Shown piece by piece: positions 5,429 through 11,357 of a stretch of 11,357 nt of DNA. The stretch lies in assembly GCA_028290165.1 (NCBI GenBank), contig JAQGKJ010000741.1:1-11357 (forward strand), given 5' to 3'. The notes under the pieces are model-generated. The model had not been told where the DNA came from and searched no databases. It saw only the letters and a list, made by a program, of their open reading frames with translations. How positions within the stretch are numbered: position 1 is the stretch's first letter; every line of letters starts with the position of its first letter. The DNA comes from Bradyrhizobium sp. (lineage in GTDB: Bacteria; Pseudomonadota; Alphaproteobacteria; Rhizobiales; Xanthobacteraceae). The position numbers and the translations under genes are program-made.

Positions 5429-6717
5429 CGCGCTCCCACCGCCAGCGCGGCGATCGGCGCGGCGTGGGGTTCGGTTCGCCCGCGCGTCTCCGGCATGAAC
5501 AGCGCAAAGAAGCCGAAAGCAGCCAAAGCCACAGCGGTCAGCGACAGAAATCCCGCTCCGTATCCGTACCATTCTATGATGAAGCCGGAGACGAAGTTGC
5601 TGAGGGCGGCTCCTACGCCGACGCACAGCGCAACGAGGCCTTGCGCCAGATTGAAGCGTCCCGTGCCGCGCATGAGATCGGACGCGATGACGACGGCGAT
5701 CACGCCGAAGATGCCAGCCGCAATACCATCGAGAAGCTGAATCGCAACAACGCCGTAAGGATTCGCGGTGAATGAAAACAGAATGCCGCGTACCGGCAGC
5801 GTGGCCAGGGCAACCAGAAAGATAGGCTTCCGGCCAATGCCGGCCGCCATCGCCTTGCCCGCGGCCCACGCAACGCCGACCATGATCAATTGTGCCGCGA
5901 TAATGCAGGCAGACAGGGCAATCGTGTCCGAGCCGGGATGGGTTTGGGCCAGCACTTGTCCCGCCATCGGCAGCATCGCGGCATTTCCGAAATGAAACAG
6001 CACCACGGAGACCAGAAAAATTACGAGATCCTTGCGCGCAAACAGATCACGGACGCTGAGCGGCGCCATGAATTGACCGTTCGCATCGCGTTCTTCGCCG
6101 CCACGCGCCAGTTCATGATCGATTTCCGCGGGATTGATGAGATTGACGACCGCGGCGCTCGCGACCGCGAAGAAGCAGACCAGATAGAAGATCCAGTCAT
6201 AACCGAGGGTATAACCCAGCGATCCCGCCATTCCCGCGGCGACGAAGTTGCCGCCGTGGTTGAAGCTCTCATTGCGGCTGATCCGTGCATCAAGGCGCCT
6301 GTGGCCAACGAGGCCAAGACTGAGCGCCGCAAGCGCCGGCGGGATGACGGCAGAGGCTGCGCCGAGCGTCACCTGCGCGGCAACGACGGCCGCAAATTGC
6401 GGATGGAACGCGACCAACAGGCAACCGGCAGCCACCAGCAGACCGGACACGGCCACCAACAGCCGCTTGAACCGGAGACTGTCGACCAGAAGCCCCGCCG
6501 GAATCTGCCAGAATGCGGCAGCGATGCTCGACGCGGCCATTGCGATGCCGATCGCGCCTGGCGGCCAGTGCTGCTCGGCCTTGAGGAAGACCGCAAGGAA
6601 CGGGCCAAGACCGTCGCGAACGTCGGCGAGCAAAAAGTTGAGACCGTCAAGACCGCGCAGGCTGCGCTGCGACGGAGCCCGATTCCGTTCCTGCCCGTCG
6701 GTACGGCGAGGACTCAC
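5425..6717 (-). CDS. Major facilitator superfamily transporter
   Basis: A 430-residue inner-membrane carrier with about 12 hydrophobic segments. A polar N-terminus (1-25) leads into LNFLLADVRDGLGPFLAVFL. The loop between segments 2 and 3 carries GLLVDSLRFKR (75-85), the MFS loop motif (G...D...R/K). RNESFNHGGNFVAAG (148-162) is a distinctive polar stretch likely lining the path. The central loop is charged (EIDHELARGGEERDANGQF). Start: tandem GTG codons at 6720 and 6717. The second has GGAGG 5 nt upstream and overlaps the phosphoesterase stop as GTGA, so it is preferred. The stop overlaps the next carrier's start. Two unrelated carriers in one operon suggest transport of related substrates or import/export of a modified compound; the sequence does not show which. 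Confidence 0.85.
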   Translation of the reverse strand: MSPRRTDGQERNRAPSQRSLRGLDGLNFLLADVRDGLGPFLAVFLKAEQHWPPGAIGIAMAASSIAAAFWQIPAGLLVDSLRFKRLLVAVSGLLVAAGCLLVAFHPQFAAVVAAQVTLGAASAVIPPALAALSLGLVGHRRLDARISRNESFNHGGNFVAAGMAGSLGYTLGYDWIFYLVCFFAVASAAVVNLINPAEIDHELARGGEERDANGQFMAPLSVRDLFARKDLVIFLVSVVLFHFGNAAMLPMAGQVLAQTHPGSDTIALSACIIAAQLIMVGVAWAAGKAMAAGIGRKPIFLVALATLPVRGILFSFTANPYGVVAIQLLDGIAAGIFGVIAVVIASDLMRGTGRFNLAQGLVALCVGVGAALSNFVSGFIIEWYGYGAGFLSLTAVALAAFGFFALFMPETRGRTEPHAAPIAALAVGAR

Positions 6718-7838
6718 CACTTCCTCCCGTTTCTGTTGGGGCCGAGTTGCGTTCCGAACAGGTGGCGCTCAGGCCACGCGCCGATGCTGCCGGCGTCGCT
6801 GCCGGTCGGCTTGCGGATGAGGGGTGTGCGGGAGCGCGCAACCTCGATGGTGTCGGTATCCTGTCCGCCGCGATGATCGGTTACGCGAACGCTAAGCCTG
6901 AAGGATCGATCCGGAACCGTGGCCGACGCGGTAAATAATCCACCGTCTTCGCCTTGCATGAGGCGCCAGTCGTCGTCGTCAACCTTGAACAATGCTTTTG
7001 CGATCGGGACTGCGCCCCAGGCGGAAGCTCTCACTTCGCAGGAAGCGCCCAAGATTTGATCAGGCGAGTCCGGTTGCGTAACAAGCCTGCGGTCGGCAGG
7101 AGCCGTGATCATCACGAACGGCCATGGCGATTTGAGCGTCTTGAAACGCCAGCTCACCATCCCCCGATCGATGGCAGCGAAGGAAAAACCAGCATCCCCC
7201 TCTTCGATCTGGCCGGTCGAGCGCGTCGCCGCGTAAATCGTCCGGCCATCGTTGGCGAGCTCGTTGTAATGAGTATGACCCATATCGACCAACGCGACCG
7301 TGCTGTCGTCAAATAGAGTGGTCAGCTCCTCGGCTTCGCCGCGAAGATCAGCAGGATAGGTGTGCATAAACACGGCAGCGACCTTCCTGTCCCGCCGTGC
7401 GGCGTCAAGCTGTTCGCGCAGCCAGATAAGGCGCGATGCTCCGAGCCGGAAATCGGGACCACCCGAACCGCACGACACCACATCGAGAAAGATGCAGCGG
7501 CAGCCGGAGATTTCGGTCACATAGGGCAGCCGGCGAGCCTTGAGACCGGCATAGAAATTGTCGAGCGACTTCGGCTTGAAGTCGTGATCGCCGGGAATTG
7601 CGTGCCATGGTGCGGTCAATCGCGACATCTCGTCGTGGACGATGCGGAATTGTTCAGGCGTGCCGTCGTCCGCGTTGTCGCCGGGCAAAATTACAAAATC
7701 AATTCCACCGCTGACATTCGCGTTCACCTCATCCACGATGCGGCGCAGATCGAGATGGTTCTGCAGGTCAGCCTCGGTGATATGCAAATCACCGATGTGC
7801 AGGAACCTGAGTGGTCTTTGATTTGTGTCATTGGACAT
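6714..7838 (-). CDS. Calcineurin-like metallophosphoesterase with C-terminal beta-sandwich
   Basis: A 374-residue enzyme of the two-metal metallophosphoesterase superfamily, which hydrolyses phosphomono- or diesters. Motifs in order: GDLH (16-19; Asp17, His19), GDNADD (53-58), GDHD (83-86), MHTYP (His159) and GHTHYN (187-192). In the third motif the usual GNH[DE] Asn is Asp84. Residues about 255-335 look like an Ig/fibronectin-like beta-sandwich (ending SVRVTDHRGGQDTDTIEV), unusual for a protein with no signal peptide; it is predicted cytoplasmic. The C-terminus is polar and basic (LGPNRNGRKW). ATG at 7838 is 84 bp after the His-tail gene; its stop overlaps the MFS start. Substrate is unknown; co-transcription with two carriers suggests it processes a transported compound, or reverses a phosphate or arsenate ester. 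Confidence 0.85.
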   Translation of the reverse strand: MSNDTNQRPLRFLHIGDLHITEADLQNHLDLRRIVDEVNANVSGGIDFVILPGDNADDGTPEQFRIVHDEMSRLTAPWHAIPGDHDFKPKSLDNFYAGLKARRLPYVTEISGCRCIFLDVVSCGSGGPDFRLGASRLIWLREQLDAARRDRKVAAVFMHTYPADLRGEAEELTTLFDDSTVALVDMGHTHYNELANDGRTIYAATRSTGQIEEGDAGFSFAAIDRGMVSWRFKTLKSPWPFVMITAPADRRLVTQPDSPDQILGASCEVRASAWGAVPIAKALFKVDDDDWRLMQGEDGGLFTASATVPDRSFRLSVRVTDHRGGQDTDTIEVARSRTPLIRKPTGSDAGSIGAWPERHLFGTQLGPNRNGRKW

Positions 7839-7876
7839 TGTAACTCTCGCAGTAAACGTTTGTCCCGTTCAATACG

Positions 7877-7913
7877 GCCGCACGGCGAAACGGATATCGC
7901 CTCGGCGTGCGGC
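7877..7913 (-). other. Intercistronic hairpin
   Basis: An 8+8 bp inverted repeat (GCCGCACG at 7877-7884, CGTGCGGC at 7906-7913) with an inner 4+4 bp stem (7885-7888 with 7897-7900) lies between the His-tail gene and the phosphoesterase. No U-run follows, so it is unlikely to be a strong intrinsic terminator. It may stabilise the upstream message or attenuate read-through. Confidence 0.4.
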
Positions 7914-7922
7914 ACGTGGCGA

Positions 7923-8582
7923 CTAAGCGGCATGCTCCTCGTTGCGATGCTCCGGATCATGCTTGGGTCCGTGTTTTTTCCCGCGATGCTTGGGGCCTTT
8001 GTGACCCGGTTCATGCTTGGGCTTCTTCGGCTCGAGCGGCTGCAGCGTTTCGATGGATGCGCCGATTTCGCGCGCCTCGACCACCGTCCCGAAAGTCGTC
8101 GTGGCTCCGTCGCCGTTGACTGAGATTTCTGCGCCCTTCTTGAGCAAATCGGCAAAACACTCGGCCTCATGAGGCGGCAGGCGGATGATGCGCCCGTCCT
8201 CAAGCACGGCACCGCGCGTTTCACCCTTCGGCCCATGGATCGACTGCTTGACGGTACCCTCCGCGGTCATCGGACCGTGCTTCGCCTTCTCAAATTCGCT
8301 ATCGTCCTCGCGAATGTGCGGACCCTCGTCGAGGATGCGACCCTTTGGCGTATCGATCGCGACGGCGGCAACCATCTGAATACCGCGCGGGCGAACCCCA
8401 CGGACCTTGACCTGACTGCCGAGGTGCACATCGCGCAGAAGTCGGGAAGATAAATGCGGCGGCACGTGCACCTCGCTTCCATCGGTCAGCAGAAAGCCAT
8501 CGGCTTCGCCGTGCTTGTTGACGAGAAACTGGTCCACGGTCCCGCTAATTTCCGGGAGGTGATCGGGATCGATCCAATGCAT
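7923..8582 (-). CDS. Duplicated beta-domain protein with His/Lys-rich tail
   Basis: A 219-residue soluble protein that I do not recognise by name. It holds two similar modules: residues 12-62 (GTVDQFLVNKHGEADGFLL, then TDGSEVHVPPH, ending VKVRG) and 108-158 (GTVKQSIHGPKGETRGAVLE, then DGRIIRLPPH, ending ISVNG). Each looks like a small OB-fold or SH3-like barrel with a shared DG...LPPH/VPPH signature. The C-terminus (185-219) is Pro/Lys/His-rich, with PKH three times and seven His between 190 and 217, a plausible Zn/Ni/Cu/Co-binding tail. No signal peptide or membrane segment is present, so it is predicted cytoplasmic. AAGGAG lies 7 nt before ATG at 8582. It is the first gene after the sigma54 promoter, which makes it the likely primary response protein of the cassette, perhaps metal sensing or storage. 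That role is inference. Confidence 0.8.
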   Translation of the reverse strand: MHWIDPDHLPEISGTVDQFLVNKHGEADGFLLTDGSEVHVPPHLSSRLLRDVHLGSQVKVRGVRPRGIQMVAAVAIDTPKGRILDEGPHIREDDSEFEKAKHGPMTAEGTVKQSIHGPKGETRGAVLEDGRIIRLPPHEAECFADLLKKGAEISVNGDGATTTFGTVVEAREIGASIETLQPLEPKKPKHEPGHKGPKHRGKKHGPKHDPEHRNEEHAA

Positions 8583-8630
8583 GTTGAAGCTCCTTGCGTT
8601 CGACTGTCGGGCAGTCCTGCCGACGTCTTC

Positions 8631-8645
8631 GCAAGGCGCGTGCCA
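8631..8645 (-). promoter_or_regulatory. Sigma54 (-24/-12) promoter
   Basis: The minus strand reads TGGCACG-CGCC-TTGC, matching the RpoN consensus TGGCACG-N4-TTGC at every defined base, with GG and GC exactly 10 bp apart. The predicted start point is near 8619, giving a leader of about 37 nt before the ATG at 8582. An NtrC-type activator gene ends 234 bp upstream, and an inverted repeat lies at about -99, so activator, enhancer and promoter are all present. Confidence 0.85.
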
Positions 8646-8656
8646 ACAGGCATGCC

Positions 8657-8677
8657 ATTGTTTTTATTGTGTTTTGA
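8657..8677. promoter_or_regulatory. AT-rich patch between enhancer and sigma54 promoter
   Basis: A 21-bp stretch with A/T runs spaced about one helical turn apart, standing out in high-GC surroundings. Its position between the putative activator site and the -24 box is where IHF or intrinsic bending usually acts at sigma54 promoters. No clean IHF consensus is seen. Confidence 0.35.
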
Positions 8678-8706
8678 AGAGAGCCGCGACGAGCGGAGCG
8701 TCGTAT

Positions 8707-8729
8707 TTCACGACACTCGCCGTCGTGAA
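8707..8729. promoter_or_regulatory. Putative enhancer (activator) site
   Basis: A perfect inverted repeat TTCACGAC-N7-GTCGTGAA centred near 8718, about 99 bp upstream of the predicted start point, within the usual range for NtrC-type activators. A weaker CGACG-N7-CGTCG (8687-8703) lies 23 bp closer to the promoter, about two helical turns away, which would fit two dimers on one face. It is probably bound by the Fis-type HTH of the adjacent response regulator. Confidence 0.55.
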
Positions 8730-8878
8730 TGCGGACGCATGGGGAATGCGGGACTCACAAGCACGCGAAGGGCGAACGCGGCGCTGTGGCTTGGAAATGA
8801 CGCGGTGAGGTACGGCGCGGATGAAGAACGCGGGATCAGTTGAGGCCGATCAGATTGCGTGCCGCGCCTACGGACGGC

Positions 8879-10237
8879 TCAATCCGAACTCTTTCGTTTG
8901 CCCAACCCGTATTTTTCAGCCTTGGTGTGCAGGAGCTGACGGTTGATTCCAAGTCGGCGCGCGGCTTCCGCGCGATTGCCCTTTGACTCGGCGAGTGCTT
9001 CGGAAATCAACCGGCGCTCAAGCCGTTCCACCGCGGACGAGAGATCCTCATCCGCGCCGCCACCGTCTGAACCCGGAAGGCCGCCGTGAGACCCAGTGAG
9101 AAAATTCAGATCGGCAGCCGTAACGATATCACTGCGGCACATCACGGCGACGCGTTCCATGGCATTTCTGAGCTCGCGTACATTGCCGGGCCAGGGATGT
9201 TCGGTGAGACGCTGCGCGGCGTCGCTCGACAATTGCTTCTTTAGCGACGACGCAAGCATCAGAAAATGTTCAGCCAGCGGAACGATGTCGGCGACGCGCT
9301 CTCGCAGCGGCTGCAATTCGACAGGAACGACAGTCAGACGATAGAACAGATCCTCGCGAAAACGTCCGGCCTTCACCCATTGGTCGAGATCGCGATGCGT
9401 AGCGGCGATGATCCGCACGTCTATCTTTTGCGACCGGCCGCCGACGGGCGTTACGACGCGCTCCTGAATTGCCCTCAGGATCTTGGCCTGCATGGCGAGG
9501 TCCATGTCGCCGATTTCATCGAGGAACAGCGTACCACCGTCGGCGTCGCGAAACGCCCCCTTGCGCTCCACCACGGCGCCCGTGAATGCGCCCTTCGTGT
9601 GGCCGAACAGTTCGCTCTCAAGCAGTTCCGCCGGAATGGCCGCGCAGTTGAGCGCGACAAACGGGGCCGCGCTGCGAATACCAACCCGATGGATGATGCG
9701 CGCGACAACCTCTTTCCCCGTGCCCGTCTCGCCGGTGATCAGGACAGTGGCGTCGCCATCTGCGACGAGGCCGATCGTTTTCTGCACGTCACGCATACTG
9801 CTGCTTGAGCCGATAATTTCATCTTGGCCACTTTCAGCCGCGCGTGGGCTGCGCTTGAGAGATTTCGATGCCCTTGACCGGATCATGCGCTTAAGAAGCG
9901 ATGCCAGATCCTCGCGCCCGATGGGCTTGGTCAGATGATCGAACGCGCCGAGCCGCATGGCCTCGATCGTGTTGGCCGCGGTCGCATAGGCGGTGATGAT
10001 GGCAACGGGTGGCTTCGAACCTTCTGCATCATCGCGCAGCCGTGTCAGAACCTGAAGCCCGTCCATATCCTGCATCCGCAGATCGAGCAGCACAGCGTCC
10101 GGTTTCGCCTTCGCCGCGAGGGCAAGCGCTTCGCGCCCCGATGCCGCGGCGACCGCCTCATAACCGAGATCCCGAACGGCCTCCGCGAGACCATCCCGCA
10201 AGGCCTTCTCGTCGTCGACGATCAGCACGACCGTCAC
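8879..10237 (-). CDS. NtrC-family sigma54-dependent response regulator
   Basis: A 452-residue enhancer-binding activator. The receiver domain (1-120) has the acidic pair near Asp8-Asp9, phospho-acceptor Asp52 (LLDLRMQDMDG), Thr82 and Lys104. The AAA+ domain (about 140-370) has Walker A GETGTGKE (169-176), the sigma54-contact loop GAFTGA (216-221), Walker B GGTLFLDEIG (234-243) and arginine-finger segment GRFREDLFYR (291-300). A Fis-type HTH (NRAEAARRLGINRQLLHTKA, 421-440) ends the protein. All elements needed for RpoN activation are intact. GTG start at 10237 overlaps the kinase stop as GTGA, so the pair is co-translated. Its likely target is the sigma54 promoter just downstream. The overall layout resembles ZraR/HydG-type regulators, but the signal is not known. 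Confidence 0.95.
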   Translation of the reverse strand: MTVVLIVDDEKALRDGLAEAVRDLGYEAVAAASGREALALAAKAKPDAVLLDLRMQDMDGLQVLTRLRDDAEGSKPPVAIITAYATAANTIEAMRLGAFDHLTKPIGREDLASLLKRMIRSRASKSLKRSPRAAESGQDEIIGSSSSMRDVQKTIGLVADGDATVLITGETGTGKEVVARIIHRVGIRSAAPFVALNCAAIPAELLESELFGHTKGAFTGAVVERKGAFRDADGGTLFLDEIGDMDLAMQAKILRAIQERVVTPVGGRSQKIDVRIIAATHRDLDQWVKAGRFREDLFYRLTVVPVELQPLRERVADIVPLAEHFLMLASSLKKQLSSDAAQRLTEHPWPGNVRELRNAMERVAVMCRSDIVTAADLNFLTGSHGGLPGSDGGGADEDLSSAVERLERRLISEALAESKGNRAEAARRLGINRQLLHTKAEKYGLGKRKSSD

Positions 10238-11357
10238 GAGCGGCCCCCGATCGGAAAGTCCAGGGTAAATGTCGTGCCATCCGTGCGATGCGCGACAACA
10301 ACGCGACCGCCATGCGCTTCCGCAACCTCGCGCACAATCGCGAGGCCAAGTCCCGTTCCGTCCGGCCGGCCAGTCGCGAAGGGTTCGAACAGATGCTCTC
10401 GAATGTTCAATGGCACTCCTCTCCCTGAGTCGGCGACAGAAAGACGCAACCGGTTGTCGACTATATCTCCGCGCAAGGTGATCGGGGTACCATCCTCAGA
10501 ATTTTGAATGGCGTTCAGGATCAAATTGTCGAGCGCGCCACCTATCTGCGCCGTGTCGAACGATACCTGCTGTTCAACCAACTGCGGTACCTCGACTGAT
10601 ATCGCGCGGCGACCGGCCTGTTCGCGAAACAGCGCGGCGTGATCCGCAAGAAATTTGCGGATATCTGCGACAGGCTGTCGCTTGATGTCTGACCGCTGAA
10701 CCGAACGCAGCAGAGTTTGCAAAAGCCGGTCCATTCGTCCCACCTGCTCGACCACGACCTGCAGCGCATCCGTCGTCCTGCCTGGGTCGGCCTCATTGGC
10801 GAGAGCATTCTCGGCCTTTAACCGCATGGCGGCGATCGGGTTCCGTATTTCGTGAGCGACGCCGGCAGCGACCCGGCCCAGCGTGGCAAGGCGCTCGCCG
10901 TCTGCAACACGCTGGAGCAGGCTTTCGGTGCGGCGACGCGCTTCCGACGCCTTGGCGCCCGCCCCGTTGATTGCCCCCACGATGCGGTCGAGATCACGCT
11001 GACCTGTCAGCGGCAGAACCGGCAAGTCCTCAGCGCCTGTCGATAGCGCCGCTTCCACCGTTCGCAACCGCTGCGACCAACGCCAGAGCACCCGTCCGAG
11101 CAACGCCGCCGATCCCAGAAGCACGACGAGCAGGAATGCCAATCCCGTGACCGCCAGAAGGAATGGCCGCCCGCCGACGGTCACGACCCGCGTCATGGTC
11201 CATGCGGCGATGCCCTCCGCTGCGTTGGAAATCGGACAAGCGTGAATCAAGAGGACCTGCGAACCCGCATCCCGCTTCCACTCGACCGGCCGGTGCGCGG
11301 TCGCGGCCGTCTCGACCACCTGCCTTATCGTTGGTTCTTCGGCTTGCGGAAGATCTG
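10234..11357 (-). CDS. Sensor histidine kinase, 5' end beyond the window
   Basis: The open frame reaches the window edge without a convincing start, so the N-terminus (an earlier membrane segment and most of the sensor domain) is missing. Counting from the GTG at 11319: the end of a presumed periplasmic domain (1-50), a membrane segment (about 52-78, FLLAVTGLAFLLVVLLGSAALL), a HAMP-like linker, a HisKA helix with VAHEIRNP (phospho-His156), N box DNLILNAIQN (264-273), G1 DSGRGVP (297-303), FEPF (311-314) and G2 GTGLGLAI (321-328). A complete kinase core is thus present. It should phosphorylate the receiver Asp52 of the overlapping NtrC-type regulator. The sensed signal is presumably extracytoplasmic; a single Cys (HACPI) is seen in the visible sensor part, with no metal-binding motif. 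Confidence 0.93.
   Translation of the reverse strand, partial: DLPQAEEPTIRQVVETAATAHRPVEWKRDAGSQVLLIHACPISNAAEGIAAWTMTRVVTVGGRPFLLAVTGLAFLLVVLLGSAALLGRVLWRWSQRLRTVEAALSTGAEDLPVLPLTGQRDLDRIVGAINGAGAKASEARRRTESLLQRVADGERLATLGRVAAGVAHEIRNPIAAMRLKAENALANEADPGRTTDALQVVVEQVGRMDRLLQTLLRSVQRSDIKRQPVADIRKFLADHAALFREQAGRRAISVEVPQLVEQQVSFDTAQIGGALDNLILNAIQNSEDGTPITLRGDIVDNRLRLSVADSGRGVPLNIREHLFEPFATGRPDGTGLGLAIVREVAEAHGGRVVVAHRTDGTTFTLDFPIGGRS

Larger units (their letters stand above)
8583..8878 (-). other. Regulatory intergenic region
   Basis: These 296 bases between the activator gene and the His-tail gene contain no plausible gene on either strand. They hold the sigma54 promoter, the AT-rich patch and the inverted repeats described separately. 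From about 8745 to 8878 I see no promoter and no clear hairpin-plus-U-run terminator for the upstream two-component operon, so some read-through into the cassette is possible. Confidence 0.6.

Noticed and set aside
4631..5740. Plus-strand open frame of 369 codons
   Set aside because: Antisense to the two carriers; Arg/His/Gln-rich shadow sequence caused by high GC.
5428..5869. N-terminal extension of the ArsB-like frame upstream to 5869
   Set aside because: It runs inside the MFS gene, is Arg/Cys-rich and lacks membrane segments; the family length fits a start at 5428.
5890..6876. Plus-strand open frame of 328 codons
   Set aside because: Antisense to the MFS carrier, whose motifs and 4-bp coupling to its neighbours are convincing.
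7877..7913. Intrinsic terminator ending the first gene's transcript
   Set aside because: No T-run follows the stem on the coding strand, and downstream genes lack their own visible promoter.

Overview
The window looks like accessory DNA of an alphaproteobacterium, most likely of the Bradyrhizobium/Nitrobacter/Afipia/Rhodopseudomonas group (Nitrobacteraceae). This rests on high-GC codon use, frequent GTG starts, and the recalled resemblance of the proteins (two-domain antibiotic-biosynthesis-type monooxygenase, cytochrome P460, zeta-crystallin-like quinone reductase) to families common there. It is an inference; no ribosomal marker is present.

The window has two halves. The left part (1-2950) is a scarred region of broken genes. 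A plus-strand ABM-type monooxygenase and a minus-strand isocitrate lyase/PEP mutase family gene meet tail to tail. Both lose their family-typical C-termini near position 430 and then read through each other in antisense. The mutase gene has a good sigma70 promoter (TTGACA, 17 bp spacer, TATCAG) flanked by two identical 16-bp operator sites. Then come fragments: a possible TetR C-terminus, a cytochrome P460 without its heme site, a minus-strand TPR-like piece, the middle of a quinone oxidoreductase ending at a tRNA-3'-end-like sequence, and the C-terminus of a tyrosine recombinase whose active-site His is replaced by Gln. This reads as the eroded edge of an integrated element.

The right part (2984-11357) is an orderly set of minus-strand genes. 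A sensor kinase (cut by the window edge) and an NtrC-type sigma54 activator overlap by GTGA. Downstream, a 296-bp intergenic region carries a consensus -24/-12 promoter (TGGCACG-N4-TTGC), an AT-rich patch and a perfect 8+8 bp inverted repeat placed like an enhancer site. The promoter points into a run of genes: a duplicated beta-rich domain protein with a His/Lys-rich tail; a metallophosphoesterase; an MFS carrier (GTGA overlap); an ArsB/SLC13-type carrier (CTGA overlap, apparently CTG start); a frameshifted small Lys-Gly-Glu repeat protein; and a YkgJ-type cysteine-cluster protein.

The best candidate for an undescribed system is this two-component/sigma54-controlled cassette: a membrane sensor, an enhancer-binding activator, a putative cytoplasmic metal-binding protein, a phosphoesterase and two unrelated carriers. 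ArsB-type sequence features and the His-rich tail suggest export of, or response to, a metal or oxyanion. The substrate cannot be read from the sequence.
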